NCBI GenBank assembly: GCA_964523795.1
Contig: CAZGAO010000011.1
Span: 1-64,000, forward strand
Origin: SABY01 sp964523795
Lineage (GTDB): Bacteria; Bacteroidota; Bacteroidia; Bacteroidales; 4484-276
DNA: 64,000 nucleotides
Reading direction: 5' to 3'
Below the pieces are notes generated by a model. It was given only the letters and a program-made list of their open reading frames with translations, had not been told where the DNA came from and did no database searches. Position numbers and translations under genes: made by a program. The number at the start of each line of letters is the position of its first letter. Within the stretch, counting starts at the first letter, position 1. Below are positions 18,470 to 26,166 of this stretch, piece by piece.

Positions 18470-18665
18470 CAGTTGGCAGTTGGCAGTATTCAGTTGGCAG
18501 TTGGCAGTTGGCAGTCCCGAAAAAACAGAAATCTTCGATTTCATCTTTTTTCGTGGATGCTCGAAAAATTACGAAAATTGCAAATTTTCTATTTTTCGGC
18601 ATCGGCAGTCGGCAGATTGCTTCCCTGCCTGACTGCATCATGCAGGCAGGGCTACGCTCGCAATG
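18470..18665. repeat. Family D hairpins inside GGCAGTT-type short repeats, copy 2
   Basis: Between obg and hpt are near-tandem units of CAGTTGGCAGT, a hairpin at 18527-18553 (GAAATCTTCGATTTC core) and the 39-nt palindrome at 18561-18599. The latter is nearly identical to 8864-8902. A third related set is at 54180-54330. The unit GCCTGACTGCATCATGCAGG at about 18627-18650 adds a further inverted repeat. Confidence 0.85.
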
Positions 18666-18692
18666 AACCATTAACAAATAACCATTAACTCC

Positions 18693-19229
18693 TTATGCCT
18701 TCAGTTTATAAATATCGGGGAGGTTTCGCCCCAGCCCATCATAATCCAGTCCATAGCCCACAATAAAATTGTTGGGAATCTTTAATCCTATGTAATCTAT
18801 TTTGTAATCTTTCTGGAAAGCGTTGGGCTTAAAAAGCAGGGTGGCTAGTTTTACTTCTTTGGCTTCGAGCTTAATCAGCTTGGGCACCGTGTTAGCCATG
18901 GTGATGCCGGTATCGATAATATCTTCAACAATTACCACCGTACGGTCGTGCAGCACTTCATCGAGGCCAATAAGTTCTCGAACTACCGAGGTACTTTGTG
19001 TGCCCACATACGACGAAAGTTTAACGAATGATACCTCGCAATCGAAGTCGAAGTGCTTGAGCAAATCGGCGGCAAACATAAATGCACCATTGAGTACCAC
19101 AAGAAATAGCGGTTTTTTATCTTTTAAATCTTTGCTCATGGTTTTGGCCATGGCATCGATATGTTTTTGAATTTCTTTTTGAGTAAGATAAATCCCGAAA
19201 GTCTTGTCGTGAAGTTTTACATCTTTCAT
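18693..19229 (-). CDS. hpt: Hypoxanthine phosphoribosyltransferase
   Basis: This 178-residue cytosolic enzyme salvages hypoxanthine and guanine to IMP and GMP using PRPP. The PRPP-binding motif VVIVEDIIDTGITM (about 99-112) is intact. The FLVVLNGAFMFAADL and VSFVKLSSY strands and the YGLDYDGLGRNLP C-terminal loop fit the family, and length is normal. A -7 box (TATCTTTG, complement of 19253-19260) lies 24 bp upstream of the start. It is divergent from purE. Confidence 0.95.
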   Translation of the reverse strand: MKDVKLHDKTFGIYLTQKEIQKHIDAMAKTMSKDLKDKKPLFLVVLNGAFMFAADLLKHFDFDCEVSFVKLSSYVGTQSTSVVRELIGLDEVLHDRTVVIVEDIIDTGITMANTVPKLIKLEAKEVKLATLLFKPNAFQKDYKIDYIGLKIPNNFIVGYGLDYDGLGRNLPDIYKLKA

Positions 19230-19252
19230 AAATGCACATTTTAATATTTATG

Positions 19253-19260
19253 CAAAGATA
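19253..19260 (-). promoter_or_regulatory. -7 promoter box of hpt
   Basis: TATCTTTG on the minus strand matches the Bacteroidota -7 consensus exactly and precedes the hpt ATG at 19229. A candidate plus-strand box for purE, TATTTTTG, is at 19296-19303. Confidence 0.5.
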
Positions 19261-19331
19261 AAGCTAATTGATAAGCTCTGATTTGAAAGAAGTATTATTT
19301 TTGCCTTCCACAAATATTAATTGAAAATCAA

Positions 19332-19835
19332 ATGAATCCAAAAGTAAGCATTATTATGGGCAGCACTTCCGATTTGCCGGTGATGGAAGGAGCAGCAAAA
19401 GTACTGAACGAATTAAAAGTACCTTTCGAGATGAATGCCCTCTCGGCACACCGCACCCCCGAAAAGGTAGAGGCTTTTGCCAAGTCGGCACAAGGGCGTG
19501 GAGTAGATGTTATAATTGCCGGTGCCGGCATGGCCGCCCATCTGCCAGGCGTTATCGCCGCTATGACACCTATCCCCATTATCGGGGTGCCCATTAAGGC
19601 CAGCCTCGATGGCCTGGATTCCTTGCTGGCCATCGTGCAAATGCCTCCGGGCATTCCTGTGGCTACCGTGGCCATCAACGGGGCGCGCAATGCAGGAATT
19701 CTGGCAGCACAAATTCTGGCTGTGGCCGACAAAGTGCTTGCCCAACGTCTGATAGATTTTAAAGAAGACCTGAAAGGAAAAATAGTGAAGGCCAACGAAG
19801 AATTGTCGTCGGTAAGCTACGAATACAAAGTTTAA
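19332..19835 (+). CDS. purE: N5-carboxyaminoimidazole ribonucleotide mutase
   Basis: The 167-residue class I PurE converts N5-CAIR to CAIR in purine synthesis. The active-site loops IIMGSTSDLPVMEGA (about 7-21), NALSAHRTPEK (about 38-48) and AGAGMAAHLPGVIAAMTP (about 63-80) are intact. No purK is adjacent. It is the first of a plus-strand series purE, pyrE, SRPBCC-like, lpxK and PNP, in which the gaps at the start are short (37 bp to pyrE). Confidence 0.95.
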   Translation: MNPKVSIIMGSTSDLPVMEGAAKVLNELKVPFEMNALSAHRTPEKVEAFAKSAQGRGVDVIIAGAGMAAHLPGVIAAMTPIPIIGVPIKASLDGLDSLLAIVQMPPGIPVATVAINGARNAGILAAQILAVADKVLAQRLIDFKEDLKGKIVKANEELSSVSYEYKV

Positions 19836-19872
19836 GAAAAAGATTGAAAGCCTTTAAAAAGCCCTCTTACTT

Positions 19873-20517
19873 ATGATAGTTAAAGAAGAAACAGCATTAA
19901 AAATGGCTGAGTTTTTATTGCGCATCAAAGCAATAAAGCTCAACATGAAAGAACCCTACACCTGGGCTTCAGGGTGGAAATCGCCGATTTACTGCGATAA
20001 CCGGATTACGCTTGCTCATCCGATTATTCGTACCTACATCAGGCAGCAGTTTGTAAATATTATTACCGACGAAATTGGAGATATTGATACCGTTGTTGGT
20101 GTTGCTACTGCGGGCATTCCACACGGCATCATCGTTGCCCAGGATCTGGGGCTGCCTTTTGCTTACGTGCGCACTGCTGCCAAAGACCATGGTTTGAGCA
20201 ACCGGATCGAGGGCATCGTTGAATCGGGGCAAAGTGTGGTGGTGATCGAAGATCTGGTTTCGACTGGCGGAAGCAGCCTGAGTGCGGTTAAGGCCATTCA
20301 GGAAAAGGGAGCTAATGTAAAGGCACTCTTGTCGATTTTTACCTATGGTTTCGATGTGGCTGACCAAAGATTTGCCGAAGCAAAATGTAAAGCCTTTGCG
20401 CTATCAAATTACCAACACCTGCTAAGCCAGGCCATAAGCGATGGTTACATCCTTGAAAAAGATTTAGAGGTGTTGAACTACTGGCGACAGGATCCTCAAA
20501 ACTGGAAAGGGAAATAA
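19873..20517 (+). CDS. pyrE: Orotate phosphoribosyltransferase
   Basis: The 214-residue enzyme joins orotate to PRPP to give OMP in pyrimidine synthesis. It has the PRPP motif VVVIEDLVSTGGSSL (about 117-131), KEPYTWASGWKSPIYCDNR near the N terminus (about 22-40), typical of PyrE, and the mobile loop AAKDHGLSNRIEG. It lies 37 bp after purE, and 17 bp separate it from the next gene, which suggests cotranscription. Confidence 0.95.
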   Translation: MIVKEETALKMAEFLLRIKAIKLNMKEPYTWASGWKSPIYCDNRITLAHPIIRTYIRQQFVNIITDEIGDIDTVVGVATAGIPHGIIVAQDLGLPFAYVRTAAKDHGLSNRIEGIVESGQSVVVIEDLVSTGGSSLSAVKAIQEKGANVKALLSIFTYGFDVADQRFAEAKCKAFALSNYQHLLSQAISDGYILEKDLEVLNYWRQDPQNWKGK

Positions 20518-20534
20518 GCCGAAACTTGTAATTT

Positions 20535-20936
20535 ATGAAAAGTATTACTGCAAAACCATTGTTGTTTCAATCTGAAGTTTCCGCCTTTACGGGGTTTTTT
20601 GCTGATATGCAAAATTTCAAACAAATCATGCCCGAGCAAGTTGAAGACTGGAGTGCCAGCGAACAATCGTGTACATTTTTTATCAAAAACCTGGGCAAGC
20701 TGGGGATGATGAAAGGAATCAATGAAGTGGGTTCCTATTTCTTTCCATCGGATGAATCGTCACGGCTTAAGTTTACGCTTGTCTTTCATCTTCATCCTTC
20801 AGCCGGCAATGGCTTCGAGGGCTATTTCGAACTACAGGCCGATATGAACCCCATGGTGGAAATGATGGCAAAACGGCCGCTTACAAATTTTGTTAGTATC
20901 TTAAGCGAAAATCTAAAATCCCTAATAGGTAATTAA
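20535..20936 (+). CDS. SRPBCC-like small protein
   Basis: The 133-residue product looks like a helix-grip (SRPBCC/START-like) fold: an N-terminal strand pair, FADMQNFKQIMPEQVEDW resembling the usual helix-and-loop region, a run of beta strands (CTFFIKNLGKLGMMKGINEV, SRLKFTLVFHLHPS) and a long C-terminal helix. Bacteroidota often keep a gene of this type beside pyrE. The function is unknown; the tight position after pyrE suggests coexpression only. Confidence 0.65.
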   Translation: MKSITAKPLLFQSEVSAFTGFFADMQNFKQIMPEQVEDWSASEQSCTFFIKNLGKLGMMKGINEVGSYFFPSDESSRLKFTLVFHLHPSAGNGFEGYFELQADMNPMVEMMAKRPLTNFVSILSENLKSLIGN

Positions 20937-21012
20937 TTTGGTCTGTTTTATTTATTAATTAAAAAATCAAAATCCCTGTGATTTATTAACGATATAAAAA
21001 TTAGGAGTTAGG

Positions 21013-22086
21013 GTGAGAATATTTTTGTTTTTGTTGTATCCTTTCGCGCTTATTTACGGATTTGTAATGTGGTTGCGCAATACTTGCTACAAGTTGGGGA
21101 TTTTTAAGTCCAGGCATTTTGATGTCCCGGTTATTTCGGTTGGCAATCTTAGCATGGGAGGTACCGGCAAAACGCCGCACATCGAAAGTTTGATCAGTTT
21201 GCTGGAGCGCGAATTCAAAATTGCTGTGATAAGCCGGGGCTACAAACGAAAAACTACGGGTTTCAGGATGGCGGACAAAAATTCGGAATCGCGCGATATT
21301 GGCGACGAACCCTTGCAGATAAAACAAAAGTACAACAAGGTAGTGGTAGCCGTGGATGCCAACAGGTGCAGAGGAATAGAAACAGTGATGCAGAAAAAGC
21401 CAAAAACCGACCTGATCCTGCTCGATGATGCCTTTCAGCATCGCGCGGTAAAACCGGGGCTTTCAATTTTGCTCACCGATTTTCATAAACTCTATGCCGA
21501 GGACTACCCTTTGCCCGTGGGTACGCTTCGCGAATTTCGCAGGGGTGCGCATCGCGCCGATATTATTGTTGTTACCAAAACAGCAAAAGTGCTTTCGCCT
21601 ATCACCGTGCGGCGTATCGCAGGACTTATTAAAGCCAAAGCCCATCAAAAGCTCTATTTTTCGTACATCAGCTACGGAGATTTGGTACCGCTGCCCGGTC
21701 TCGATATCGCTTTGCCAAAGGGGAAAACAAGCTCGGCCTTACTCTTTTCCGGTATCGCAAATATGTATCCCCTGGTGGAACATGTAATTAAAATAACCAA
21801 CCATCTGGATCAGTTAAAATTTAACGACCACCACCGCTATTCAAAAAGCGATTATCAAAAAATTAGAAAAACCTTCGAGAATATCTTTACCCAAAATAAG
21901 ATTATCATCACCACCGAAAAGGATGCCATGCGCATAGCTATTCCTCAAATTCCCGAAGAACTTAGGGGTTTGCCGATTTACTATATCCCTATCCAAACCA
22001 AGATACACAAAGAATTTAGAACAGATTTTAACAATCAAATAAAACAATATGTACGAGAAAATACAAGAGACCGTAGCATTCATTAA
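21013..22086 (+). CDS. lpxK: Tetraacyldisaccharide 4'-kinase
   Basis: The 357-residue membrane-associated kinase phosphorylates the lipid A precursor disaccharide-1-phosphate at the 4' position. An N-terminal hydrophobic helix (IFLFLLYPFALIYGFVMWL) anchors it. The P-loop is GNLSMGGTGKTPHIE (about 46-60), and the DDAFQHR (about 141-147) and LPVGTLREF motifs fit LpxK. It uses GTG at 21013, preceded by the ribosome site TAGGAG. Its last 38 bases overlap the start of the phosphorylase gene, which implies coupled expression. Confidence 0.93.
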   Translation: MRIFLFLLYPFALIYGFVMWLRNTCYKLGIFKSRHFDVPVISVGNLSMGGTGKTPHIESLISLLEREFKIAVISRGYKRKTTGFRMADKNSESRDIGDEPLQIKQKYNKVVVAVDANRCRGIETVMQKKPKTDLILLDDAFQHRAVKPGLSILLTDFHKLYAEDYPLPVGTLREFRRGAHRADIIVVTKTAKVLSPITVRRIAGLIKAKAHQKLYFSYISYGDLVPLPGLDIALPKGKTSSALLFSGIANMYPLVEHVIKITNHLDQLKFNDHHRYSKSDYQKIRKTFENIFTQNKIIITTEKDAMRIAIPQIPEELRGLPIYYIPIQTKIHKEFRTDFNNQIKQYVRENTRDRSIH

Positions 22087-22867
22087 AGAAAAAACAAATT
22101 TTGAACCCCAAATAGGAATTGTTTTGGGCACCGGCCTGGGCAATTTTATCAATCAGATAAAAATAGAACACAGCATAGCCTATGCTGATATTCCGCATTT
22201 TCCGGTTTCGACCGTCAAAGGACACCACGGAAGTTTGATACTGGGCACCGTAAACGGAACAAGGGTGGCAGCACTCAAGGGACGCTTTCATTATTACGAA
22301 GGCTACACCATGCAGGAAGTAACTTTTCCTATCCGCGTGCTGAAGTTTTTGGGTATTCAACAACTGTTTTTGTCCAATGCCAGCGGTGGAACAAACATCG
22401 ACTTCCAGGTGGGCGATATGATGATCATCGAAGACCACATCAACCTGACCGGGCAAAACCCTTTGATTGGCAAAAACGATGAACGCTTTGGTCCGCGCTT
22501 CCCTGATATGAGTGAGGTTTACAGCAAAGAATTGATTGCCCTTGCCGGGAAGGTAGCCGCCGAGCAAAATTTAGAATACCGCGTTGGTGTTTACGCTGCG
22601 GTAACCGGCCCTAATTACGAAACCCCCGCCGAGTACAAATACATCCGCACCATTGGTGCCGATGCCGTAGGTATGTCAACGGTGCCCGAGGCCATCGTTG
22701 CCCGCCATCTAAGTTTGCCCTGCTTTGCAGTTTCGGTAATTTCGGATTTGGGCGTGGAAGGCAAGATTGAATTCATCAGCCACGATGCCGTTATCGATGC
22801 TGCCAGCCATGTTGAGCCTAAAATGACCCAGCTTATTTTGGGGATGATTGGGAGACTTTCCAGATAA
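22049..22867 (+). CDS. Purine nucleoside phosphorylase (class I, trimeric type)
   Basis: The 272-residue enzyme splits inosine or guanosine with phosphate to base plus ribose-1-phosphate. The family motifs GIVLGTGLGNF (about 22-32), FPVSTVKGHHGS (about 51-62), SNASGG (about 109-114) and AVTGPNYETPAEYK (about 187-200) are present. It feeds hypoxanthine and guanine to hpt. The start overlaps lpxK by 38 bp. A strong terminator follows at 22909. A decayed copy of this gene's 3' end lies at 24252-24470, beyond two unrelated genes. Confidence 0.94.
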   Translation: MYEKIQETVAFIKEKTNFEPQIGIVLGTGLGNFINQIKIEHSIAYADIPHFPVSTVKGHHGSLILGTVNGTRVAALKGRFHYYEGYTMQEVTFPIRVLKFLGIQQLFLSNASGGTNIDFQVGDMMIIEDHINLTGQNPLIGKNDERFGPRFPDMSEVYSKELIALAGKVAAEQNLEYRVGVYAAVTGPNYETPAEYKYIRTIGADAVGMSTVPEAIVARHLSLPCFAVSVISDLGVEGKIEFISHDAVIDAASHVEPKMTQLILGMIGRLSR

Positions 22868-22908
22868 TTTTGGGACTTTACAGTTAGCATTCGGGTGTGA
22901 AAGGGAGA

Positions 22909-22955
22909 GAGGCGGGATCGGGCGCAAAGTGTCCGATCCCGCCTCTTATTTTTTG
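22909..22955 (+). terminator. Intrinsic terminator of the purE-to-PNP series
   Basis: A perfect 13-bp inverted repeat (GAGGCGGGATCGG at 22909-22921, CCGATCCCGCCTC at 22933-22945) is followed by TTATTTTTT. It ends the lpxK/PNP transcript. Confidence 0.93.
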
Positions 22956-23011
22956 CAAAAAATCGTGTCATTCATTGTTTGAAAAAATGAAACAAAAAGA
23001 AATGTTTCGGT

Positions 23012-23404
23012 TTATAAAAACCACTCAGGGTCGATAAACCTGCTGATCTTTTCCCCATACGATTCCACTTGTTTTTTTTCGTTCACTTTAAAAGTAATTC
23101 TCTCACCAAATCTTCTTGAAATGATAATGTAACACTCCGTACAATTATCATCTACCCTGATATACTTTGCCAGGGAATCTTTGTTTGAGATATTTAAACT
23201 TTTGTGACAAACAGGACAGAACAACTCAACAATTTCACCTTTTTCAACAGTTATCGAAGCACTCAATTCGCTTGAATAATTTCCGATTTCTTCGTGCAAT
23301 AAAATGAGGCCTACTTTTTTTGACTTTGTTTTGGCCGATAAAATGATGTTGTTTCCGGCATTGATTGCACCCCGGCAATGAGGGCATAAATATGTAACTT
23401 TCAT
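23012..23404 (-). CDS. Hypothetical protein with two CxxC pairs
   Basis: I do not recognise this 130-residue protein. It has two cysteine pairs of zinc-ribbon type, CPHC (about 7-10) and CPVC (about 63-66), plus DDNCTEC near residue 90, and mixed beta content between them. A structural zinc or redox site is likely. It is 69 bp downstream of another unknown gene on the same strand, so the two probably form an operon. Both are AT-rich compared with the phosphorylase next door, and they sit between the intact and decayed copies of that gene's 3' end. Confidence 0.65.
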   Translation of the reverse strand: MKVTYLCPHCRGAINAGNNIILSAKTKSKKVGLILLHEEIGNYSSELSASITVEKGEIVELFCPVCHKSLNISNKDSLAKYIRVDDNCTECYIIISRRFGERITFKVNEKKQVESYGEKISRFIDPEWFL

Positions 23405-23473
23405 GATTATAAATATTTAATTTGTAATATCTTAGTTGATATGCTCATATTGTAAAACTTTTCCTTAAGTACA

Positions 23474-24178
23474 CTAATTGTTCAAAATGGATTTTGCAAA
23501 TTCTTCTTTTATACATTTCAATAATCTCAAATTCAAATTTTCAGCATATATTCTTACAATTTCAATTGTTCTTGAATCAATGATCATGGCTCCCATTGCA
23601 GCATCAAAGAATTCGCAATCATGATTGTTTTTTATTTCAATTAAAATATTCGAAAATTCACTGTTGCTAATTTGTTTAGGAATAGTAATGTAACCTTTAT
23701 TTTCTTCCTTTTTATCAAAATAGATACCATCCTCTGCTTCTTCCAGAACAAAGCATTTATTTACCTTGGCCAGAGCAGAATCCGACATTTGAACTTTTTT
23801 AATGAATTCAACTCCTTCTTTGATGCAATAGTTTTGCAACAAATGAATGTTTTCATAATCAGGAAAATATTTAACCCTGATAGCAGCATATTCATAATAC
23901 GCGAAATTAAGCCATGCTGCTGCAACATTTACTTTTTCCATGTAATGTGCATCTATGTTCTGAGCCAAGCGCAAAACCTCTTCCAAAGTATAATAGCGTG
24001 TGGTAAACAGGAATAAGGAATTAGGGTCGGTTTGCCCCGGTATCATACCGTAATATCCGGAATAAGGATCGTTAGCTTCTGCAACGCAGGTATTCTTGAG
24101 AATGTTATAATCAACAGGAATTAGCGACTCCTTTTTGGTAATTGAACCACATACTTTAATTAAATTATTTGTTTTCAT
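23474..24178 (-). CDS. Hypothetical protein of unknown function
   Basis: I do not recognise this 234-residue protein. It has no signal peptide or membrane segment. It is largely alpha-helical, with aromatic-rich stretches (DPYSGYYGMIPGQTDPN, WLNFAYYEYAAIRVKYFPDY) in the first half and a helical C-terminal third. A cytosolic role is likely. It is the first gene of a probable two-gene operon with the CxxC protein and is AT-rich. The ATG at 24178 follows an AT-rich leader. Confidence 0.6.
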   Translation of the reverse strand: MKTNNLIKVCGSITKKESLIPVDYNILKNTCVAEANDPYSGYYGMIPGQTDPNSLFLFTTRYYTLEEVLRLAQNIDAHYMEKVNVAAAWLNFAYYEYAAIRVKYFPDYENIHLLQNYCIKEGVEFIKKVQMSDSALAKVNKCFVLEEAEDGIYFDKKEENKGYITIPKQISNSEFSNILIEIKNNHDCEFFDAAMGAMIIDSRTIEIVRIYAENLNLRLLKCIKEEFAKSILNN

Positions 24179-24251
24179 ATTTCAATTTTTATTAATGTTT
24201 CAATTAAAGACCAAAGTTAACTTTTTTTTAGCAAATAACAGGTATTTTGTA

Positions 24252-24470
24252 GATGCGCTTGTCAACGATGCCCGAGACTATTGTTACCCGGCATATAAGT
24301 TTGCCCTGTTTTGTAGTTTTGGTAATATCGGATTTGGGTGTTTAAGGTAAGATTGAATTCATCAGCTACAACGCGGTTATCGATGCAGCCGGCCTCGTAG
24401 CACCTAAAATGGCCAAACTTATTTTGGGGATGATCTGAAAACTCTCCAGGTGATTTTGAATCTTTAAAAT
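24252..24470 (+). pseudogene. Decayed duplicate of the purine nucleoside phosphorylase 3' end
   Basis: This 219-bp stretch aligns with about 22660-22880, the last about 65 codons of the phosphorylase plus some downstream bases. The shared reading is VISDLGV-GKIEFIS, then AVIDAA, then LILGMI. Nucleotide identity is high by eye, but the copy has a Glu-to-stop change after VISDLGV, small deletions and no 5' part. It cannot code. Similarity continues past the stop codon (CTCCAGGTGATTTTGAATC against CTTTCCAGATAATTTTGGGAC), so the duplicated block included flanking DNA. Confidence 0.9.
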
Positions 24471-24549
24471 AAAATCAGAACTCCTTTTGAAATGTGCAAA
24501 TTGCAGAGATGCGCAAATGTAAATAAAGGAGACGCGTGTGATGAAATAG

Positions 24550-24577
24550 GAGACGTGCAATTTGCGCGTCTCTACGA
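24550..24577. repeat. Short palindromic repeat, family C, copy 2
   Basis: GAGACGTGCAATTTGCGCGT followed by CTCTACGA is an inverted repeat matching the copies at 12908, 51775 and 62629. A partial unit, GGAGACGCGTGTG, lies 20 bp upstream. The rest of the 24471-24663 gap holds nothing I recognise. Confidence 0.8.
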
Positions 24578-24663
24578 TTCTCCCTCTGGCAAGGATTTAA
24601 TTTTTATCCAATATGATTATTTTTGATGAAATTTTAAAAGCACACCGTTCATGCAAAAAATAA

Positions 24664-24993
24664 TTACGCTGGATAAATCCGGATGCTCCGAATCCAAAAT
24701 TTAAAGCCTCCGTTCTTAATCAGGAAACCTTGCCTGCCAAAGGTTTGGTAGCTTATTATTCCAATCGCTGCCCCTTTGCCGAATTTCACGTTACAATTTC
24801 ATTAGTGGAAACGGCAGCCAAAAGAAATCTGCCTTTGAAAATTATTAAACTTGAAACCATGCAGCAGGCTCAGGCTTCGCCAAGCCCGGCCACTATTTTT
24901 AGTTTGTACCGCGATGGAAAATTTATCACCACCGACCTTAGCGTTTGCATGGATAGCCGTTTTGATAAGGTTATGGAGAAGGCAGTAAATTAG
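24664..24993 (+). pseudogene. YoaP-like acetyltransferase C-terminal fragment
   Basis: An open frame from 24664 reads LRWINPDAPNPKFKASVLNQ and then ETLPAKGLVAYYSNRCPFAE. This is the C-terminal domain of YoaP-like GNAT proteins, including the conserved YYSN-CPF motif and the final RDGKFITTDLSV strand. The N-terminal GNAT acetyltransferase domain is missing, and a stop precedes 24664. An ATG at 24730 could start an 87-residue peptide, but family similarity begins upstream of it, so this is a 5'-truncated remnant. It lies just after the phosphorylase duplicate and a family C hairpin. Confidence 0.75.
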
Positions 24994-25048
24994 ATAGTGA
25001 TTATCTAAGAAGTTTATATCTTTGGAAAATGATAAAAGATTAAGCAGC

Positions 25049-25456
25049 ATGAATGACAAGAACTCAAACATTGATGTAAAAAAGATTGTAAAACATTGGC
25101 TTGAAACATCTGAGGATGACTATCAAACAATGTTGACCCTGTTTAATTCAAAAAAATACAGTTGGGCATTATTCCTTGGACATATTTCAACTGAAAAATT
25201 ACTCAAAGCATTTTATGTAAAAAAATTTGAGAAACACGCTCCATTTACACACAACTTATATCGATTAGCTGAGCTAAATAATTTAGAACTTTCAGATGAA
25301 CAGGCGGATTGGTTGGATGAAATAACTTCATTTAACTTAAACGCCAGATATGACGATTACAAAAGAGAATTTTACTCACTTTGTACTTATGATTATACCC
25401 AATGCTGGATCGAAAAAATTAAAAACATGAGAATATGGATCAAAGAGATGCTATAA
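25049..25456 (+). CDS. HEPN-domain protein (toxin of a HEPN/MNT pair)
   Basis: The 135-residue helical protein has the HEPN fold. KKIVKHWLETSEDDYQTMLTLF forms the first helices. LFLGHISTEKLLKAFYVKKF and APFTHNLYRLAEL carry the conserved hydrophobic and charged pattern; the usual RNase motif Rx4-6H is not obvious. C-terminal Tyr-rich helices follow (NLNARYDDYKREFY). HEPN proteins pair with MNT nucleotidyltransferases as toxin-antitoxin systems. The MNT gene overlaps it by 22 bp downstream. ATG 25049 is chosen over the TTG at 25022. Confidence 0.88.
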   Translation: MNDKNSNIDVKKIVKHWLETSEDDYQTMLTLFNSKKYSWALFLGHISTEKLLKAFYVKKFEKHAPFTHNLYRLAELNNLELSDEQADWLDEITSFNLNARYDDYKREFYSLCTYDYTQCWIEKIKNMRIWIKEML

Positions 25457-25737
25457 ATATCGCCCACCAATATGCTGATGCGGTGAAATCTAAATATGAT
25501 TACAGCCAGATATTCCTTTTTGGGTCTTATGCCAAAGGGAATTTCAATGAAGATAGTGATATCGATATTGCTGTAATATTAAAAGATTTTGATAACAAAA
25601 TGGATGTGCAGTTGGATTTAATGCGATTAAGACGTAAAATTGACAGCAGGATCGAACCTCACCCATTCAGGCAAAATGAATTTGAACTTACAAATCCAAT
25701 GGTGAGTGAAATTATAAAATACGGTCAGGAGATTTAG
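25435..25737 (+). CDS. MNT-type minimal nucleotidyltransferase (antitoxin)
   Basis: The 100-residue protein carries the nucleotidyltransferase signature: FLFGSYAKGNFNEDSDIDIA at about 27-46 gives GSx10DxD, with Asp42 and Asp44 as metal ligands. In characterised HEPN/MNT pairs the MNT protein AMPylates the HEPN toxin and neutralises it. The start lies inside the HEPN gene (22-bp overlap), which is consistent with translational coupling. Confidence 0.9.
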   Translation: MDQRDAINIAHQYADAVKSKYDYSQIFLFGSYAKGNFNEDSDIDIAVILKDFDNKMDVQLDLMRLRRKIDSRIEPHPFRQNEFELTNPMVSEIIKYGQEI

Positions 25738-25739
25738 AG

Positions 25740-26003
25740 ACAAGATTAGAATATATTATAACCAATTACAACCAAGCAGCGATGATCTCCCATTTGCATG
25801 CCCATCCCGAAGATTTTGACGAAGCAAAAAACTTAGCCATCCTGAACAAACAATCGTATTCGTGGCGTGCAGCCTTGCTATTATGGAGTTGTATGGAGAA
25901 GAACGACCAAAGATTGCAAGGATACCTTAAAAACATAATCGCTGCAATTCCAAAAGTTTAAGAAGATCAGCAACGGGAATTATTTATCATTCTTCAAATA
26001 CTT
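25740..26003 (+). pseudogene. HEAT-repeat-like gene remnant with an in-frame stop
   Basis: A single frame reads TRLEYIITNYNQAAMISHLH, then AHPEDFDEAKNLAILNKQSY and SWRAALLLWSC, reaching AAIPKV. There a TAA at 25959-25961 interrupts, and the same frame resumes EDQQRELFIILQIL to 26003. The pattern is that of helical HEAT/armadillo-like repeat proteins of about 200 residues in Bacteroidota. Neither the start nor the end of such a gene is present. The sequence then runs into palindromic GGGCTAAAGCCC text (26040-26051). An ORF of 59 codons from ATG 25782 exists but is probably not a gene. Confidence 0.65.
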
Positions 26004-26039
26004 AGAATCGCTGTCATCAACTGCACAAAAATCAATTTT

Positions 26040-26085
26040 GGGCTAAAGCCCACTGAATTTATTTGGCTGTGCATCCCCGGATATC
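26040..26085. repeat. GGGCTAAAGCCC and CCCCGGATATCGGGG hairpins
   Basis: GGGCTAAAGCCC at 26040-26051 recurs as GGGCTTTAGCCC at 30069-30080. A second inverted repeat, CCCCGGATATCGGGG, follows at about 26074-26088. They fill the gap between the HEAT-like remnant and the next gene. Confidence 0.65.
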
Positions 26086-26166
26086 GGGGTTTAGTGATCA
26101 TCTGGCTAAAAATTTTTATCCCAGAGATTTTTTTAACTTCGCCAGCAAATCAAAACATCAACGGAT

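Noticed and set aside
24730..24993. 87-residue gene starting at 24730
   Set aside because: Family similarity extends upstream of that ATG to 24664, showing a truncated larger protein.
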